A stretch of 64,000 bases of DNA from Mactromeris polynyma (lineage: Eukaryota > Mollusca > Bivalvia > Venerida > Mactridae), in contig JASFXZ010000039.1 of NCBI GenBank assembly GCA_032209605.1, forward strand, positions 3,658,001-3,722,000, read 5' to 3'. The position numbers were made by a program, and so were the translations under genes. A model generated the notes under the pieces. That model was not told where the DNA came from. It worked only from the letters and a program-made list of their open reading frames with translations, and made no database searches. Below, piece by piece: positions 62,701-64,000 of this stretch (position 1 is the stretch's first letter; each line of letters opens with the position of its first letter).

Positions 62701-63933
62701 AGTCTGTATCACCCTAACTGCCAAATATCAGTATATATCGCCCTAACTGCCAAATAGCAGTCTGTATCACCCTAACTGCCAAATAGCAGTCTGTATCACC
62801 CTAACTGCCAAATATCAGTATATATCACCCTATCACAAGAGAAACAATAACAGTTGAACAAATTACGTTTGATGTATTATCATCAGTCATTATGTCATAG
62901 AAAACATATGGAGGGCTAAATGCATGTTATATGAATGCACACTATTAATCAATAAGTATGTGTGCTATGAAATTTGAAACATAGTCCAACAACGTGCAGG
63001 TGCCAGATGAATTTTCCCTATAATACATGAAGCACTTATAGGGGAAAATTAGTCATGCCCCTGTGGTTCAATGTATGTCATGTACGTTTCATTCATTTTG
63101 ACGAGTTTGTATTTACAGTTGATGGTGGCTGGTGTGATTTTACTGTCTGGACGCCTTGTAGTGCTACCTGTCTGGGTATGTCGGCCACCAAGTCACGTAA
63201 GAGATCATGTTACTGTCCAGCTCCACAGAATGGTGGACAATCTTGTGAAGGTAACATATAAATAATTATATTCTGCTGAAATATTGGCCCCGAAAAATAT
63301 CGTTTTCTGGTCCAAATTAACATTGCTAAGACAAACTATGTGTTGGTGTATATGTGTGATTAATACAAAAATAGTTCACATTGGTTTTTGAGGCGCTTTA
63401 GCGTCTCATTGCTATTATCGTCCACCGGATGGTCTACTCGAAGTACCGCCATTTCATTGTCTCAAGTAAATAGTACATGTAAAGTCTCTGATTTTTTTAT
63501 AGATTGTAGAGTATAATGGCTGATTTGTCAACTTTTTTGCGTTTCAAAGACTGATATACGGGTCAGAGTAAAAATGTGGTTGACTGCTATTATTTATGTG
63601 GAAATAATAACAAAATAAAGTGACCACGTAGAAAAGAGCTTTTACACATTACACTTGCTGTAAAAGGCCAGGTCTCAGTTATATTGTTATCTCAATTGAA
63701 GCACTTACATCATTTTTGGACTTACTAAACTAGCCAACTATATTATAACAGGTCCTATGTCGCCATGCTCCTCACAGTGCTATGATTCCAGGGCTTTTAT
63801 GTCTGCAATTGACGATTATCAAGGCACTGCTCGATGCTTAATGAAAGTGATATTTCGTATTTCAGGAGATTACATAGAGACAGTGGAATGTTCAGGAACC
63901 GAGTACTGTCCTAACCTTGTACAAGCTGAATGA
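44657..63933 (+). CDS. Properdin-like secreted protein (2 N-terminal modules, 6 TSRs)
   Basis: Twelve exons: 44657..44726, 54415..54545, 56773..56872, 58235..58362, 58833..58947, 59430..59573, 60186..60356, 60958..61128, 61498..61671, 62126..62302, 63119..63250, 63866..63933. Total 1581 nt, 526 aa, all in phase. Order: signal peptide (residues 1-23, LFVLFLLIGL core); two properdin-N-terminal modules (24-100, 101-181); six thrombospondin type-1 repeats (about 182-519); short tail. Vertebrate properdin has one N-terminal module and six TSRs (469 aa in human) and stabilises the alternative-pathway C3 convertase. Five of six TSRs keep the C-x-x-(S/T)-C O-fucose motif, and WxxW C-mannosylation motifs are common. 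Each TSR is one phase 1-1 exon (the last split), ideal for duplication. Complement function is inferred from architecture only. A second acceptor at 63752 would add 38 codons. Additional exons in the 9.7 kb first intron cannot be excluded. Confidence 0.88.
45100..45240. repeat. TTGA/GGAC microsatellite
   Basis: Impure runs of ATTGATTG / GATC and GGACGGACGGAC. Properdin-like intron 1. Confidence 0.85.
45571..45805. mobile_element. Palindromic MITE, copy 3
   Basis: Same family as 8156-8391: GCGCTGCTATGGGATTTACAAC at the left, TTACAGCGGCTG at the right, inner AAGTGACGTCATTTCAAG and TGGTGACGTTACATGTGACG. Retains one TGACGTCA. Properdin-like intron 1. Confidence 0.85.
45870..46145 (+). mobile_element. 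V-domain SINE (BIVA-type)
   Basis: tRNA-like head (CATGGCCGATTGGTATAGTT A box, GGGATCGAATCCCACCTGGG B box), then a central domain CTCGCTTGAGGAAGGTCGGCGGTTCTAC that resembles the V domain of vertebrate and bivalve V-SINEs, then a lineage-specific tail. Properdin-like intron 1. Confidence 0.75.
47860..48867 (+). pseudogene. Tc1-like transposase, inactivated
   Basis: Recognisable in pieces over three frames: N-terminal helix-turn-helix (FREFARRMGCSHQTIMKLVR), catalytic block DVLFTDETRFC, VWRRRGERYADC, GGSVIVWGG, then QQDNARPHS and FSPDLNPIEHFWDQLGRRV. At least three frame changes (near 48180, 48450 and 48640) and internal stops near 48263 and 48278 make it dead. Terminal inverted repeats were not found. 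It lies in the long first intron of the properdin-like gene. Confidence 0.9.
49228..49379. repeat. 76-bp tandem duplication
   Basis: TGTAATGCCTGTAGTTTATT starts at 49228 and again at 49304; the two units differ at a few positions. Intron 1 of the properdin-like gene. Confidence 0.9.
49661..49756. repeat. 48-bp tandem duplication
   Basis: CTTGTACCTCACTGATA...GTCCACGCCTTGTTGTATTC occurs twice in a row (49661 and 49709). Confidence 0.9.
50557..50965. mobile_element. Tc1/mariner-like MITE, TA-flanked
   Basis: Left end CTGTATAAGTGG and right end CCACTTATACAG are perfect inverses, each bordered by TA. 409 bp, with AAGTTTGCGA / TTCGCGAA blocks inside each end and an ATT microsatellite in the middle. 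No transposase. Intron 1 of the properdin-like gene. Confidence 0.85.
53574..53730. mobile_element. Foldback MITE (GGTACGTTGAGG ends)
   Basis: Left CGGTACGTTGAGGGGATGGT and the inverse of the right end, CGGTACGTTGAGGAGAAGGT, match over about 30 bp (both then TTAATAT). About 150 bp long, non-coding. Intron 1 of the properdin-like gene. Confidence 0.75.
54415..56872 (+). CDS. Properdin-like N-terminal module 1 (two exons)
   Basis: 54415..54545 encodes CFKKYRRKSNDCGGP and TCCSDIGQGYTEQ. 56773..56872 encodes KYTCVSCSEWERQ and a Ser/Thr linker. The pattern CF-x2-Y ... C-x-G ... CC ... C-x2-C matches the TSR0 (TB-like) domain at the start of human properdin (CFTQYEE..., DCC, CQPC). The two exons are phase 1-0 and 0-1. 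Confidence 0.85.
55405..55640 (+). mobile_element. tRNA-derived SINE
   Basis: Head GGCCCGGTGGCAAAGTGGTA (A box) with a B-box-like TTTCAATCCC, then ACCAAATACAAGAACGTG and a tail shared with 28490-28770 and 57870-57980. Intron 2 of the properdin-like gene. Confidence 0.65.
56571..56759. mobile_element. Mariner/pogo-like MITE (TACTGTAAAAC ends)
   Basis: Left TACTGTAAAACCTA and inverse right end TACAGTAAAATCTA flank a 189-bp unit rich in GACCACC / GGTGGTC blocks. A related end (TACAGTAAAACTCACTTAAA) lies at 31314. It ends 14 bp before properdin-like exon 3, so it may contribute part of that exon's acceptor region. Confidence 0.7.
57870..57985 (+). mobile_element. SINE tail fragment
   Basis: GGCATTATAAGGATAGTACT / ATGTGGCTGGATATGATG matches the tail blocks at 28600-28680 and 55530-55620. 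No head retained. Intron 3 of the properdin-like gene. Confidence 0.4.
58235..58947 (+). CDS. Properdin-like N-terminal module 2 (two exons)
   Basis: 58235..58362 encodes CFRKFRSRRQQCGGP and EECCNGLGSGF. 58833..58947 encodes RYTCMSCDQWNKE and a Thr-rich linker. Same exon structure and phases as module 1, so it arose by duplication of the two-exon block. The acceptor at 58234 was chosen over one at 58268 because it keeps frame and includes the conserved CF motif. Confidence 0.85.
59037..59142. repeat. Inverse copy of dispersed repeat at 26164-26260
   Basis: ATCGTAACATCTCGGCAT and TTATGTTGCACAACAAATCT match the LTA4H-intron copy in reverse complement. Nature unknown. Confidence 0.6.
59430..59573 (+). 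CDS. Properdin-like TSR1
   Basis: EWGPWGACNTTCGIG gives WxxW and C-x-x-T-C. The domain is short and has only the spaced cysteines of CPSCEKK, EPC and YYCPG, like the reduced TSR1 of vertebrate properdin. Confidence 0.85.
60186..60356 (+). CDS. Properdin-like TSR2
   Basis: NWGNWMTWTQCTASCGGG: two WxxW steps and C-x-x-S-C, followed by the basic strand RRRERFC and GGKECPG. All six TSR cysteines are visible. Confidence 0.9.
60958..61128 (+). CDS. Properdin-like TSR3
   Basis: HWGHWSRFGGCSQTCGRG with IIRTRECNRPEP and GGGRSCRG. Canonical six-cysteine TSR; phase 1-1 exon of the same length (171 nt) as TSR2. Confidence 0.9.
61498..61671 (+). CDS. Properdin-like TSR4
   Basis: GGWSSWEEWSACPVTCGKG with RTRSRDCNRPR. 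Canonical TSR with two WxxW steps and C-x-x-T-C. Confidence 0.9.
62126..62302 (+). CDS. Properdin-like TSR5 (no O-fucose motif)
   Basis: GGWSDWSDFGSCRAGPCRQG: the usual C-x-x-(S/T)-C is replaced by C-x-x-x-C without Ser/Thr at the fucosylation position. RIRTRVCDNPRP and GHMCRG follow the normal pattern. Confidence 0.88.
62519..62833. repeat. 29-bp minisatellite, about 11 units
   Basis: Units of the form AGTCTATATCGCCCTAACTG + CCAAATATC recur with a 29-bp period. Variants TCTGTATCACC and CAAATAGC recur in blocks, so higher-order duplication is likely. Lies between TSR5 and TSR6 exons of the properdin-like gene. Confidence 0.92.
63119..63933 (+). CDS. Properdin-like TSR6 and C terminus
   Basis: 63119..63250 encodes GGWCDFTVWTPCSATCLGM through GGQSCEG. 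63866..63933 completes it with DYIETVECSGTEYC and a short tail, stop TGA at 63931. A Cys replaces the usual residue after the first Trp (WCDF). An in-frame alternative acceptor at 63752 would insert 38 residues including three extra cysteines (CSSQC, ARC). Confidence 0.82.
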
Positions 63934-64000
63934 TGACCGATTAGATCGAGTACCACTGTTAGTGTGTAACACAAGATTACATCCATGTTGAAATGCCTTC

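Overview
This is a 64 kb AT-rich piece of animal nuclear DNA. Genes are split by GT-AG introns, repeats are dense, and bacterial features are absent. A V-domain SINE, tRNA-headed SINEs with a mollusc-type tail, and the protein sequences point to a lophotrochozoan, most likely a bivalve mollusc. The species cannot be named from the sequence. Five host genes could be built exon by exon with matching splice phases.

Left to right: (1) RPL29 on the minus strand (1086-1921, 5' half only; the rest lies left of the window) sits head to head with (2) an SRR1-domain gene, SRRD (plus, 2602-8901, 8 exons, 254 aa). A 5'TOP-like tract lies about 80 bp from the SRRD ATG. (3) A 58-bp minisatellite and a 2.7 kb inverted-repeat DNA element fill 9.3-13.6 kb. 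(4) A small secreted protein with a PAN/apple-like cysteine-rich region plus a WSC domain is on the minus strand (13795-19432, 3 exons, 184 aa). (5) A 5'-truncated LINE lies at 20.6-21.5 kb. (6) Leukotriene A4 hydrolase (LTA4H) is on the minus strand (23548-38976, 16 exons in the mature frame, 616 aa). Its zinc-ligand exon is present in two tandem, phase-identical versions that can only be used one at a time. (7) 39-44.6 kb is intergenic with transposon debris. (8) A properdin-like gene is on the plus strand (44657-63933, 12 exons, 526 aa): signal peptide, two properdin-N-terminal (TSR0/TB-like) modules and six thrombospondin type-1 repeats. Its 9.7 kb first intron carries a dead Tc1-like transposase.

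The genes do not form an operon or an obvious pathway. Two are immune-related by family: LTA4H (lipid mediator synthesis and aminopeptidase) and the properdin-like protein (in vertebrates, the positive regulator of the alternative complement pathway). The most novel signals are the mutually exclusive LTA4H active-site exons with a 64-bp-arm hairpin between them, and a molluscan protein with near-vertebrate properdin architecture but a duplicated N-terminal module. Repeats include a hAT-type MITE with an exact 8-bp target duplication, a palindromic MITE family with CRE-like TGACGTCA motifs (three copies), nested pogo-like elements in LTA4H intron 3, and several mariner/pogo MITEs.
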